From positions 460,635-524,634 of the forward strand of contig CAJNOP010000102.1 in NCBI GenBank assembly GCA_905250075.1: 64,000 nucleotides of DNA. Reading direction: 5' to 3'. A program made the position numbers and the translations under genes. Source of the DNA: Rotaria sp. Silwood1 (Eukaryota > Rotifera > Eurotatoria > Philodinida > Philodinidae). Below are positions 34,101 through 44,680 of the stretch, in pieces. Numbering within the stretch: position 1 is the stretch's first letter; each line of letters begins with the position of its first letter. The notes under the pieces were generated by a model. That model had not been told where the DNA came from, did no database searches, and saw nothing but the letters and a program-made list of their open reading frames with translations.

Positions 34101-35382
34101 TGTTACACTTGCAAACACGAACAATAATGCACAGAAGGATTGGGCTTATCATCGGTTTCTACTCGTTAAAGAGTATGCTATTAAATCTCCAATACCATCC
34201 CCATTGAATTTACTATACTATGTCATTCAACTGGTTATTATATTCCTTCAATCTCTAGGCAAAAAAAAGGGTGAGCATATTAGAAATGAATATCATCGAT
34301 TGCGGTACAATTAATAAAGCATATTAGTTATGCCTACTGAAGTCGAGATTTGAGTGTGAAATGTAATTCTAATCACTTTACCCCGGCCTACAGCCAATCT
34401 CACACCCATTCATCCTCCAAATAGTGGAGAGCATATGAATAGTATCAAACATATTCAAGATTATTATGAGTTAATCCAGATCTTTTTCCTATTAAGACAA
34501 TGTCTACAGTTTTCTCCATGGCAATAGTGAATTAGATGCAAATGTGACGGATTTGATTGTGTTCAATGTTAATGATCGTGTTGTTCGTGCTGGCACTATC
34601 GATAAGATCTTAATAAATTTTTGCACAGCTCCTACTCGATCTCATGCAAAAATCAAAGTATACGTTATTCAATCAATATCGAGTGATCTTGAGCATTTTT
34701 TTGTGCAAGAACAGATGAACTCATTCATCACTAATCTCAAATTATCCGTTGGAATTCAGAAATTCGAAGTTATGCCGTTCAAAGTGCAGAAAAATGATTA
34801 CGTTGGATTCAAATTTACCAAAAATTCTGGTGATCCATGCACCATTGAACGTGCTAGCTATTACGTTGAACATGATGTCGACCAGAATATAGAGGGACAA
34901 GAAATGTATTTTACTCAATGTTCCCGTCATGGCATCACAGTGACTTTTACTGTGAATCACGATAAACAAAAAGAAGAATCGGTCGAGAAGAATCACTATG
35001 TTCGTTTACATATGGAGATGAATGACATACACAACAAGCAGACGGAAACAAAAGCACGTTTGAACTATGCCCAATTGAAAACATCACATGATAAATTTGA
35101 ACAATTGATTGACGAAAAAAGACGAAAGTTATCTAACGCTATGTCATTTAAACAGGATCTTGCCAGTAAGAGCATGGCTTCAATGACTTCTCAAAGTTTC
35201 TTGTCTCATTCTTCTTTTTAGATCTGACTAAATTTCAAGAGCGTGAGAACATGTTACGTGAAAGTAGCATTGCTCAAGATTACTGGCAACTTCTCTTGAA
35301 GAACATCATACGAGAAGAACGAGACGAATCCAGTCGCGAAAGAAAAGGTCAATTCAAGTACCAACGACAGTCAAGCCAATAA
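28121..35382 (+). CDS. TRPM-like cation channel with two extra beta-rich domains (5' end missing)
   Basis: Exons: 28121-28172, 28221-28557, 28603-28752, 28810-28859, 28910-29162, 29214-29317, 29377-29474, 29520-29692, 29740-29867, 29924-30058, 30106-30222, 30276-30297, 30354-30857, 31041-31120, 31179-31586, 31633-31715, 31933-32023, 32076-32243, 32321-32650, 32705-32975, 33026-33125, 34101-34270, 34536-35165, 35222-35382. All phases agree, giving about 1537 residues. The N-terminal LSDAT/TRPM homology region is clear (ELIISVVGGAKIFNL, AWVFTGGTYAGVMKDVG, LIGGGRSSLLTVIEAV). A pre-membrane region (LFGYTPIELAEE-like), six membrane helices and a pore loop with YGQID follow. The TRP helix reads DWAYHRFLLVKEYA. 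Beta-rich domain 1 (exon 13) lies before the membrane region. Beta-rich domain 2 plus a coiled coil (exon 23) takes the C-terminal place. The family forms Ca2+/Na+-permeable sensory channels. The first exon and the acceptor of exon 23 are the least certain points. Confidence 0.88.
30354..30857 (+). other. Exon 13 of the TRPM-like gene: beta-rich domain 1
   Basis: This single 504-nt exon, in phase 1 at both ends, encodes about 168 residues with alternating hydrophobic strands and a Gly-rich hairpin pattern (GFAVFNGDDVVRQNGYIKQV, YLEQGQYLAVGFHKNS). It has no membrane helix. It matches exon 23 in pattern (FNxxDxVVRxGxIxxxxIxF, then QxGxYxxVGFxKNS / QKNDYVGFKFTKNS, then a C, then RxxIxxxF). It lies where ordinary TRPM channels have a plain linker between the homology region and the membrane part. 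I do not recognise the domain family. Confidence 0.75.
34536..35165 (+). other. Exon 23 of the TRPM-like gene: beta-rich domain 2 plus coiled coil
   Basis: A second copy of the exon-13 domain (LIVFNVNDRVVRAGTIDKIL, KVQKNDYVGFKFTKNSGDPC) is followed by a charged heptad region (HMEMNDIHNKQTETKARLNY onward). The phase is 1 at both ends if the acceptor is the TAG at 34533-34535. An alternative acceptor at 34507-34509 would extend the domain by about 9 residues but needs a different upstream phase. The donor GTAAGAG at 35166 leads to a 56-bp intron. Confidence 0.7.
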
Positions 35383-35769
35383 CAAGAATATCAAGAAAAA
35401 CTTATCGAAGTGTTTGAAAACAAGATTGATCGAAGCTAAGATAGATCACCAACATATATTCAAAACGCATTACATCATCATGATAGTAGAATGTGAATGA
35501 GTATTTAAACTCTTCAAGTCGATGTCCCTCATTTATTCAAATTTTCTTTCTAGCTAACAAATGTTTTTTCATGAAATCATTGCGTTCTTCTTCACCTTTT
35601 TATTTTTTTCATTAATTATTTTCTTATTGACAGTGATTACGACGACAGAGCATTGACTGAAGTATATGTTTATATTAATATAAAGCTTTTTTTTTATTGA
35701 ATCAAATCGGAAGTCTCTATCTCTCTAACGAATTTTGATTCTTTCATGAGATAAATCGAAGGCTGTTGG

Positions 35770-35847
35770 TTTGGGTGTCAAGGTGGTTGTGAGTATAGTC
35801 CTTCTATTCACTTATACTCACCCAAACGCACGTGACACTTACACCCT
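35770..35847. repeat. Telomere-like fold-back pair 13
   Basis: The left arm is TTTGGGTGTCAAGGTGGTTG, then TGAGTATAG. The right arm is CTTATACTCACCCAAACGCA, ending CACTTACACCCTT. It starts about 390 bp after the stop codon of the TRPM-like gene. Confidence 0.55.
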
Positions 35848-37019
35848 TAATCAGCACTTCACTGGTATGTTAGTAACTTGAAATTAGTTCTGTACTAGAT
35901 GAAGATTGTTCAGAATGCTAGTTTGTATATCAATTTCATTTTCTTTGGATACAAACATTATTTGATTTTCAAAATCATTCATGAGTCTCAATTATTATTT
36001 CATTACATACAATCAAGGATTTTCACGGTTTGAATGTAGGCATTAGCTAGAACTTACACGAATAATTAAGGCGAGTACTTCATTTCATATGACACTTTCC
36101 AATTGCAAAACTAATATCCATTTCAGTCCAGTCGAAATAAGATATTTTGGAAAGCATGTCAAATAGAATTTGTAAAATGTCAGGCAAAAAGACTAGAATC
36201 TGATGTAGAAAACAAGATTTGTTTATGATCAAAAATGTTTTTGAAAAAATGGTCTTTAACAGAATAATGTAGTTAGCCATTGAACTAGACCGAATGCTCA
36301 TTCGTCGTATGATGAAGCTGTACTTATGTCACAGAAAAAGCGAACTTTGTTGTTGACAAGTTCTTCTTTTCTAACGTGCAGTTGGACTATTGTTGAAGAT
36401 CAACAATTAAAGGATGGTAATCAATATTTAAACTGCACACGACACAAAACTTTTAATTGATGATTGTTACAAAAATAAGTAAGTTGTCGCTTTCAATTTT
36501 CCATAAATTGCAGTGCATTTGTGTTATAATTTAATGATGACTTCAATAGTTTTTCTATCGTGTCTAGGCTTTTACAAACGAATATAGTAATCGAAAAAGA
36601 AGCTCTTATACATCGTATTGATGATTAGACTACATTCATCGATCTAGTCGTTTTCTAAAGTTTCTATTGCCAACTAACATGTTGTCCATGTTAATGACAA
36701 AAAGAAATTTTTTTAAGTTGCTGAAACTATCATCGATGGCTTTGTTTTTTCGAACTCAACTTTATTTGAGTATTTCGGTCGATTAGACATATACACAATT
36801 TTGTTCCTATTGAAAAATATTTCGATAGATTGAAAATCAATGATGTTCGAAATCACGCAAGTGAAAATGTTCAAACTCAAAGAACCCAATCATATGCAGA
36901 TATTTTGATTAGATGGCATTGTATACGGTGCGAACGCATCTGAATGTTGATGTATTAAAGTAAAAAAGATTAACTCAAAGATTTTCGAATAAATACAATG
37001 AAGTCAATGACATTGATCT

Positions 37020-37985
37020 AAATTATTCTTATTTGTGTGAACACTCAATCAGTCAATTTTTATGCAATTCGAAATGAAACGCATAAAATTAATTTTTCAC
37101 TTCTTGAAAAAGAACTTCTTTTATTTATGTTTATGGTACAGCAAATGAAATGGTTCTTCGAGATCATCGTCCTTGTTTTTACATGATCAAAGATTGAAAA
37201 TGTACTAAGACCATCTGGTGAATGTTTTCATCAACATATCGACAAACAAATCTTTGTTGTTTCTTGTATCTAGATAATTCATGTAAAAGTGCTTCAAAAT
37301 ATAGAAATTCTCATCATTGTATCAGTAGGGAAAATGAAATGAATGTTTACAAACTTATTTGATTTATTTGAAATTTTGCTGAACATTTTATTTATTCAGC
37401 AATTAAAGAATCAAATGATTAACACGATTTGTATAAAGATATTATTATTGTTATGATTCATTTAGTACATACTTTCAGTCTTAAGCAATAGAATTCAATT
37501 GAACATTTGAATTTATCTCTGGAAACAACAACAATAAATCACTTAATTCCAGGAGATGATCTTCTTTTTGAACTTGAAAAATCGTATACTATTTCCAGAA
37601 ATATTCTTTGATCTTGATATGAATTTAATGCTCATTAGTACCGACAGAATGCAAACAAACAATGTATTTATTTTAATCGATTATCATCAGAATTTATCTT
37701 ATTTTTCAACAATTTCTTTACTGAGTACTATAAAGGATGTCTTAAATTACGTAGTGTTAAGGCATCTTGGTGTGAAAATCATACAAAGATATAACCACTG
37801 AAGATTTTAATTTTTTAGCTGATTTATTTTTATACTTATTTAAGAAAGTTAATATACTGTAAAATCTCAAAACAAAGGACGAGTCTGAGATCTAAGATTA
37901 AATACATCTAATGTCGAAGTCGAATTCTTACTGATGAATTAAAACAAATCAACGGCATTTCGACTAATAAAATAATGATTTGATT
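37020..37985 (+). pseudogene. Decayed gene of the unknown dispersed family, copy B
   Basis: The most complete copy. Its first 670 bp align with copy A (11840-12525). Shared pieces include NFYAxxNETxKIN, LEKxLLLFM, the former zinc-finger-like stretch and the ACATATCGACAAACAAATCTTTGTT block (quoted in part). Its last 300 bp align with copy C (17443-17735). Many stops and frameshifts are present. Order and content show that A and C are 5' and 3' fragments of one ancestral gene. Confidence 0.5.
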
Positions 37986-38829
37986 AATTAAGTTTAAATC
38001 TCGGAAAATTATGAAAGGTTTTATACACTGAAACTGCTTTGATGAATATGAGTCAATAATTTTCTAGATTCAAACTTCATTGAAACAACTGATCATTGCA
38101 TTATAGTATAATCATCACCTGAAAAAATTTCGAAAGAATACTTTCTTTGGTGAATCAATTGTAGGTTAGCCAATAAAATTACATAAAAAAAAACTTCAAA
38201 TTAATTGCATTACACCGATGATATGACGTTTGATAAGAATGATAATATCTAAGTAGCAAACATAATTAATTATAGAATTTGTATTATGAGCTAGTTGATC
38301 ATTTATACATTATCTATTATTGTCAATTATTATGTTTCTAATATTATTCATTCAAAAACTCTTTGCGTTCAGTTGGATGTTTATAACTGATGATATCAAT
38401 AGAATACAAATTGAAAAAATCATTCTATTCAATACTTTACAGTGGTTGAAATACAAGAAGTAATAATTACGATATTACACTAGTATTGGTAATAATAATT
38501 CTACTTTACTCAATAATCCTTTGTTATTTTGGACAACAGAATTTACTATAGTCGATATGTTATAAGAAATACTAATGTCTTGTAACTACGCTTTTCTTCT
38601 TTTCATTGTAATAAATTATATTTTCGCAATCCTCTGAATAAATAGAGAAAACAAAATAATTCAACTAAATCAAATCATCTACAATAGAAATTGAAATAAG
38701 AAACCCTTCTAAAGCACATATTTTCTTACGATAGTATCGAAAAAAAACAATAATAAATATATTTTTCTTTCATCAATGAATAACAAAGACAAACAATAAT
38801 TCTACATTCAACAATAAAATATAATATCG

Positions 38830-40785
38830 ATGTCGATTCATGTACACGTACGTGATCAACCATCAGTATCTAGTATTCGATCTAAAAATATATACAACGA
38901 TCAATTAAATTCACAATCAACTCATGTCCATCTTGTAAAACGTAATCGATATTGTCGTCATCGATCACACAAGTTAATAAGAAAAGAAATTCAATCAAAT
39001 ATATTAGATTCTAATCAAAATCAAGCAACGAATAATACCACGAAACCTATTATATTTCAAAAAGATCGAAACTCAGTATTAGTTTTTAATATTTTCTAAT
39101 ATTGATTATATTTTTATTTTTTTTACAAAAAAAAGGACTCGAATACTCTCAGTACACTTTATCATCAAAATGAATCTGATAAATCATTCATTTCTCGAAT
39201 GAAAAATGCCAAACATCCAACATCTGTTATATCAATTTTACAATGTTGTAATTTGTCATTCTATGTATTTTATTGCTTGCAAAGGCAAGAAAAAATGTAA
39301 ACGTTCTGTTCTTTTTTTTTTTTCATTTTAGTCTAATCAAAATTCAAAGCATTATAAAGATAATTCAACGAAAGAAACAATAGAATCAAAAATTACTAAT
39401 CATAGTGAGGTATCATATTTGTCGTAGAAATATTTTTCTTTTTAGCTAATGAATAACTTCTAAAATGAAATTAGCAGAGCAATGAATGGCCAGATTGGAT
39501 AACTTTTCAAAATGGACATCGTCAAAAAGATGATAGAAACAAAAAGAATAAGTCAATATCATTTAAATTGTTTTTTTATTTTAATCTTATTTGAATCATT
39601 GCGTTTATGATTGATTGTTTTCTATAGATTTTCACAACAACGTATAATCATATCAGTAGTTACAGGCCTTGTTTTAATTATAGCTATTGCTATTACTCTT
39701 GGTATTCTATTGACGAGATCGAAAGCAACAATAAGTAGGTAAATAGAAAAAAATTTCTTCGTAAATATGTTTACTTTTATAGATACAATGTCTATCCTTC
39801 GTTGGAATCCATCAGCTATAACTATAGCTGGTAGTACAGGTCAAAAAGGAAATGCTTCAAATCTACTTAATGTACCTTTTGGTTTAACATTAGATTCTTC
39901 TACTACACTCTATATAGCTGATGGATTTAACAATCGAGTACAGAAATATTTAAGAGATGAATCGTTCGGTGTTACAGTTGCTGGTCAAGTAGATGGATCT
40001 TCGAATTCAACATCCAGCTATTTAAATTTTCCTAGTGATGTTGCTGTTGATTCAGATGGTAATATCTACGTAACAGATACATTTAATTATCGTGTTCAAT
40101 TATGGACTAGTGGATCATCTTCCGGTACATTAGCTGCTGGTACTGGTAAATAAATCAATTTCAATAATAATAGAATGATAAGTCTGTATATTTTTTAGGT
40201 ATTTCTGGAAGTACCAATGATACTTTAAGTATAGTATATGGAATAGCACGTGATTCAAGTTCAGGCACACTTTATATATCAGATACAGGCAACCATCGTA
40301 TAATGCGCTACCTTTCGGGTGCTTCATCAGGGACTGTTATTGCAGGTGGTAATGGAGCTGGATTAAGTATCACACAATTGTCAAATCCCATAGGTCTTTG
40401 TTTTGATTCATCAACAAATAGTCTATTAATTGCTAATTATGGTGCTAATAATATTGTTCGTTGGATAATAGGTAGTCAAAACTGGACACTTGTAGCTGGT
40501 AACATAAATGGTTTAAGTGGTAGCACATCAAATAAACTCAATCAACCAACGGATGTTACAATAGATCCAATGGGTAATATTTATGTTGTTGATATGGGTA
40601 ATAATCGTGTACAATTTTTTTCCTATGATCAATCAAATGGTACAACAATTGCTGGTGTAACAAATTCAAATGGTAATACTTCAATTTTACTCAATAATCC
40701 ATATTCTATAACACTTGATAATCAACTTAATTTATATGTAGCAGATACATATAATCATAGAATACAAAAATTTATTCGATTTTAA
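38830..40785 (+). CDS. Type II membrane protein with a six-blade NHL beta-propeller
   Basis: Seven exons (38830-39075, 39136-39225, 39332-39409, 39475-39551, 39628-39734, 39783-40145, 40199-40785) encode 515 residues in one frame. The N-terminal 165 residues are polar, basic and probably cytoplasmic. Exon 5 holds one membrane helix (SVVTGLVLIIAIAITLGILL) followed by basic residues. The C-terminal 315 residues contain six NHL repeats of the pattern LNxPxGxxxDSSxxLYIADxxNNRVQxxx, enough for a full propeller. With no signal peptide, the propeller is predicted to lie outside the cell. NHL propellers bind proteins, glycans or RNA; this one's ligand is unknown. Many bdelloid genes have this design. 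The weak points are the donors at 39552 (GTCAAT) and 39735 (GTAGGT), chosen for phase. Confidence 0.85.
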
Positions 40786-41994
40786 ATATAAAATAAAACA
40801 TTTGAGAACATCAACGATATCTCTCTTAAACATTGTAGAATATATATATATATATTATGTTTTTTCTCTGACAGTATTTTAGTATATGTAGTTTCAAGTA
40901 TTTATTCAATTTAAAACAATACATCATTGAATGAAATTTTTACTGTATGAAATTTTACCTTGTTTGTTTTTTTTTGTATTAAACTTCAATTTTTAATTAA
41001 ATCAATCGAATAATCTTATTTTACATATGTCAATATTTCTTCTGAAATGTCTTATAATTTAGAAATTAATGTAATATTTCTATTGAAAAATGTACAATAT
41101 TTTATTAGAATGATCTATGAATGAATAATATTATTTTTCTTTTTATAAAAATAATTGAAAGAAAGAAAATTTCCAAATATCGAATACATGCGCTAATAAA
41201 AAAAAGAGATATTAATCAAATAAATAAATATATATATATGTATAATTCAATTCCCAAAAGAGAACTGCTCGTCCATCATTATCATCATTGTTATAAAAAC
41301 AAAAACAATTATTTAAATGAATGCGAATTAATAATCTTGCGCTAATTTTCTGATAGAAATAATAAATTATTTAAACTTTATGTTGTTTTTTTTTTCTAAA
41401 AATATAATTTATACAAATAGTTTGATAAATATTGTAATAGGTGTTTCCCCCTTGGATGTTTTACATCGTCAAAAAAATAAACTTATGATTATCAATAAAA
41501 CATCTGAAAAAAAAATTTAATTTCAACTTGTTATCTGTATGATTCAATGAAAAACAGGTTATTCCAATAGATGGGTACTTTGTGTCATTGAATCGCTTAT
41601 GTTTTCGTTTCTTATAATCAAAAATTTACACAGCTGTTAATACAATATAATATTTAGATAGACAAATATTTACAATTAAACACATAATAATAAAATTAAA
41701 AACAATAATTCAATAGATTTCTTTTATTTTTGCATCAAAATTTCTTTTTTTTTTTTGAATATAAAACAAAATAAAAATCATGTTTTCTGTGGATATCAAG
41801 GTCATACAGGTATGTGTGTGTTTTTCTTCTGTTCTGTTCTTTTGTATTTACAATCAGAACGATGAAAAAAAAAAAACAACAACATGAGAACAAAAAATAA
41901 GGTTTTTATTTGTAGTGAATAAACTAACATTATTATTATTATTACCATCGACATTCGAATAAGACAATAATCATTTTGAAAAATATTTATCCAT
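40786..41994. other. AT-rich intergenic stretch
   Basis: Very AT-rich, with TA and poly-T runs (for example a TA repeat near 40839-40853). No gene, RNA or organised repeat seen. Confidence 0.55.
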
Positions 41995-42821
41995 ATGGCA
42001 ACAAACGATAATGTACAAATTAAAATAGAAAATAATTCTTCTTTACTTCAATATGATGATCATGTTCTTTTTATTTATATTAATCAATGGGAAAATCATT
42101 CGATTGCAAAAATTCAAAAAGCAGCTCAACAAGCTCGAAATGATCTTCAAAAAATTTTCAATGAAAAACATCAAGATTTTTCTAATTTATTAAATCAAAT
42201 TAATAATGAAATTAATACAGATTTAAATGAAAATATTAATCTTTTAAAATATACACAACAATTAAATAAACTTCGACAAGATTTATCAAATTTATCAACA
42301 TCTATTTATTTAGAACAGGATAAAAATCAATTACCTATATATTTAATTAAAATTTTTCATAAAAATAATTATCAAATTAAACAAATAGATGATAATAAGG
42401 TAATCGATAAAGATTTGCTTTTCTTGTTTTTTTTTTAAATATTCAAATTTTTTTTTTTTTTGTCATAGGATGAAGGAAATATAAATGTACCTGGTACTGA
42501 AATATTAACACCAGCTATGTTACGTGATGTAACATTGACTGAACAAAAACAATTATTAGGTGAACGACTCTTTGTACTTGTTCAACAGATTGAACCAACT
42601 TTAGCAGCGAAAATTACTGGAATGTTTATTGAATTAGATATAAAATATATTTTAACATTGATTAAATCACAAAATATACTCAAAGAAAAGGTTAGAATTA
42701 ATTAATAAATAATTAAAAATCAATAGTTAAAATATGTTTTTTGCTTGTCTTTTAGATCAAAGAAGCGATTGATATATTAAAAACATATCAATATAAACAA
42801 CATTATATGACGAAATCATGA
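41995..42821 (+). CDS. Coiled-coil protein with a C-terminal MLLE (PABC) domain
   Basis: Exons 41995-42399, 42469-42690 and 42756-42821 (phase 0 introns, 69 and 65 bp) encode 230 residues. Residues about 30-110 form a predicted helical coiled coil (SIAKIQKAAQQARNDLQKIF onward). Residues 145-225 match the MLLE domain of cytoplasmic poly(A)-binding protein: LTEQKQLLGERLFVLVQQIE, PTLAAKITGMFIELD and KIKEAIDILKTYQ follow the PABP pattern, including the KITGM core. MLLE binds PAM2 peptides of translation and mRNA-decay factors (Paip1/2, eRF3, Tob, GW182). Here the four RRMs of PABP are absent, so the protein could tether or compete for PAM2 partners without binding poly(A). The start ATG is the first in frame after AT-rich DNA. 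The function of the fusion is inference. Confidence 0.85.
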
Positions 42822-43264
42822 AATTAAAATTTTGATTTTGTTAGATTAAAATTATTAATGACAAAAAAAATTTTTTTTTTTTTTCTTTTTCATCAATCAA
42901 TGTCTAAATATTGAAAAATATTAATTATTTATGAATTTTTGAATGAAAATTTTCATAAATCTTTATGTAAAAGATAATATTAGATTGTAGATGATGAACT
43001 TTCTTATCAAGAATGAATAGAAAAATAAAATTTTTCTTATATAGAGATGCAACTGAACTTGGTCTACTATCTCATACTCTGAGCTAAAAGATTGAATATA
43101 CATCCCTCATGCGTGTACATTGTGACACACTACATCAATTGCTAAAACTTATGGTCATGTTGAATCATCAATCAGCAAAAAATTTCATCAATACAAAAAA
43201 AAAAGGTTATTGCACAACTTCTATTTCACTCCATAATAAATGAATCATTCGAATAGGTAAAAAG

Positions 43265-43410
43265 TGAAGGTCCGAAATGCATGAGTTATCGCATATTGCT
43301 TGAAAGGTGTAGAGTAGGTGGGAGAGAACTCTTCAACGGAGTTGTCGACAATGGAACACCACTACTTTCTAAATTCCCTAACTTCTCATGCATTAAATAT
43401 GACCTTCATT
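43265..43410. mobile_element. 145-bp MITE-like inverted repeat
   Basis: The left end is TGAAGGTCCGAAATGCATGA. The right end on the minus strand is TGAAGGTCATATTTAATGCA. The ends match over about 22 bp with a small indel. The middle is unique. No clear target duplication. Confidence 0.5.
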
Positions 43411-44430
43411 TATATTTTTTTAAGGATATTGTAACATTTTCTATTGCCTATTACCTATATTCCTATGAATAATTGAAGTTTCATTAATTGAAAATTCGTA
43501 TAGTTTTAATTTTTGAAGAATATCAATTTTCTCAAATGATTCAGAAAATTTTGCAGCTATCAAGTTCAGATTTTCAGTATTCGAAAGGTGCTATCTCATG
43601 GACAACTTTTTCTTTTTAAATTATCGTTACTAACTTAATGATGTCGTCTATGATGGATATCACGTGTCAATAGCTGAACACTTTTCTGAATCTTTTAAAG
43701 CTGAAACAATCACGGAAACGGATGTGATATATATTTGTCTTAGATATTATTAAGATGTTATATCTTTACAAGAGTTTGAGAGATAATACTTTAATAATGA
43801 GCATTAGGTACTCGTTTTAAATAGTTTGAACGAGATTAACGGTGACATAAGAGACTATAGGCTTCAGTTCGTGATTAAATGGTAATTTCATGTGCGAAGA
43901 TCAATAACCCATTGTGTTTTGAAGTAAAATTCTTATCTTAGGAATTGGTAAGTTAGGTAACAAAAGTAAGATATGAAAACGTCTTTTTCTCCAATAGTTT
44001 ATAGGACAAAATCATTTCAAAACCAATGATGTCCACTTTTTTGATTGCTGGAAACTGCAAATCACTAGCTGCTTACGTTCTCGACTTATTTAATTTTCAA
44101 TCGAATACCTTAAAGTCTCACATTAATATTAATATTTTATAAATTTTTTGAAAATAGGATGACTACATATTGAAAATCTCAGAATAATATTCGATAGAGC
44201 ATGTCAAGCTTCACTAGAAATATTGAAAGAGATCTCAAACACTATTTTTAATTTGCAATTTTTTAATTTTCACAGTGATTATTCTTTCTACCATTGAACT
44301 CATTTCTAGTCTTTAATATTAGGTTTGAAGCATGTATCTTAGTTTATTAGAATCATCAGACTGCGAGCTACAAAACTGTCTACTTAGTTTATTTTTAGAT
44401 TCTATTTTATTATCGGGAAAATTTGTTGCT

Positions 44431-44680
44431 GTCAAAAAGCAAAATAGATAGCTTATTCTGAATCAATGTCAAAAACTGCATTCATTATTACATGTTTTAG
44501 AAATCTTTTATTTTCTTGTGAAAAATCGACCTCGGAAACTAGAGACAAAATTTTAGCAAAATAAATCTGAGGGAAATCACAGACTGATTTTCCATCGAAA
44601 ACAGTTATTACTAAAAGATATAGTAATCGATGCAATTTTTGACGCTGATTCTGAATAAGCTATCTATTTTGCTTTTTGAC
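44431..44680. mobile_element. 250-bp MITE with about 52-bp terminal inverted repeats
   Basis: Left arm 44431-44483 begins GTCAAAAAGCAAAATAGATA and right arm 44629-44680 is its complement, with only a handful of mismatches over about 52 bp. Such long, well-kept arms mark a non-autonomous inverted-repeat element. No target duplication was found next to the arms, so the exact ends may lie outside them. Confidence 0.75.

Larger units (their letters stand above)
35383..38829. other. Intergenic with a telomere-like pair and pseudogene copy B
   Basis: No intact gene is seen. A telomere-like pair lies at 35770-35847 and the relic gene copy B at 37020-37985. The rest is AT-rich. Confidence 0.5.

Noticed and set aside
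34344..34414. A further telomere-like pair (GAGTGTG ... CTCACACCCATTC)
   Set aside because: Only one weak unit per arm. It lies in an intron of the channel gene and is not clearly above chance.
34394..34530. Possible extra exon of the TRPM-like gene starting after CCTACAG (reading ANLTPIHPPNSGEHMN...)
   Set aside because: It is open and in phase with the preceding exon, but ends in a TAG, and no donor restores the phase of the next exon. Direct splicing 34270 to 34536 keeps the frame. It remains a possible alternative C-terminus.
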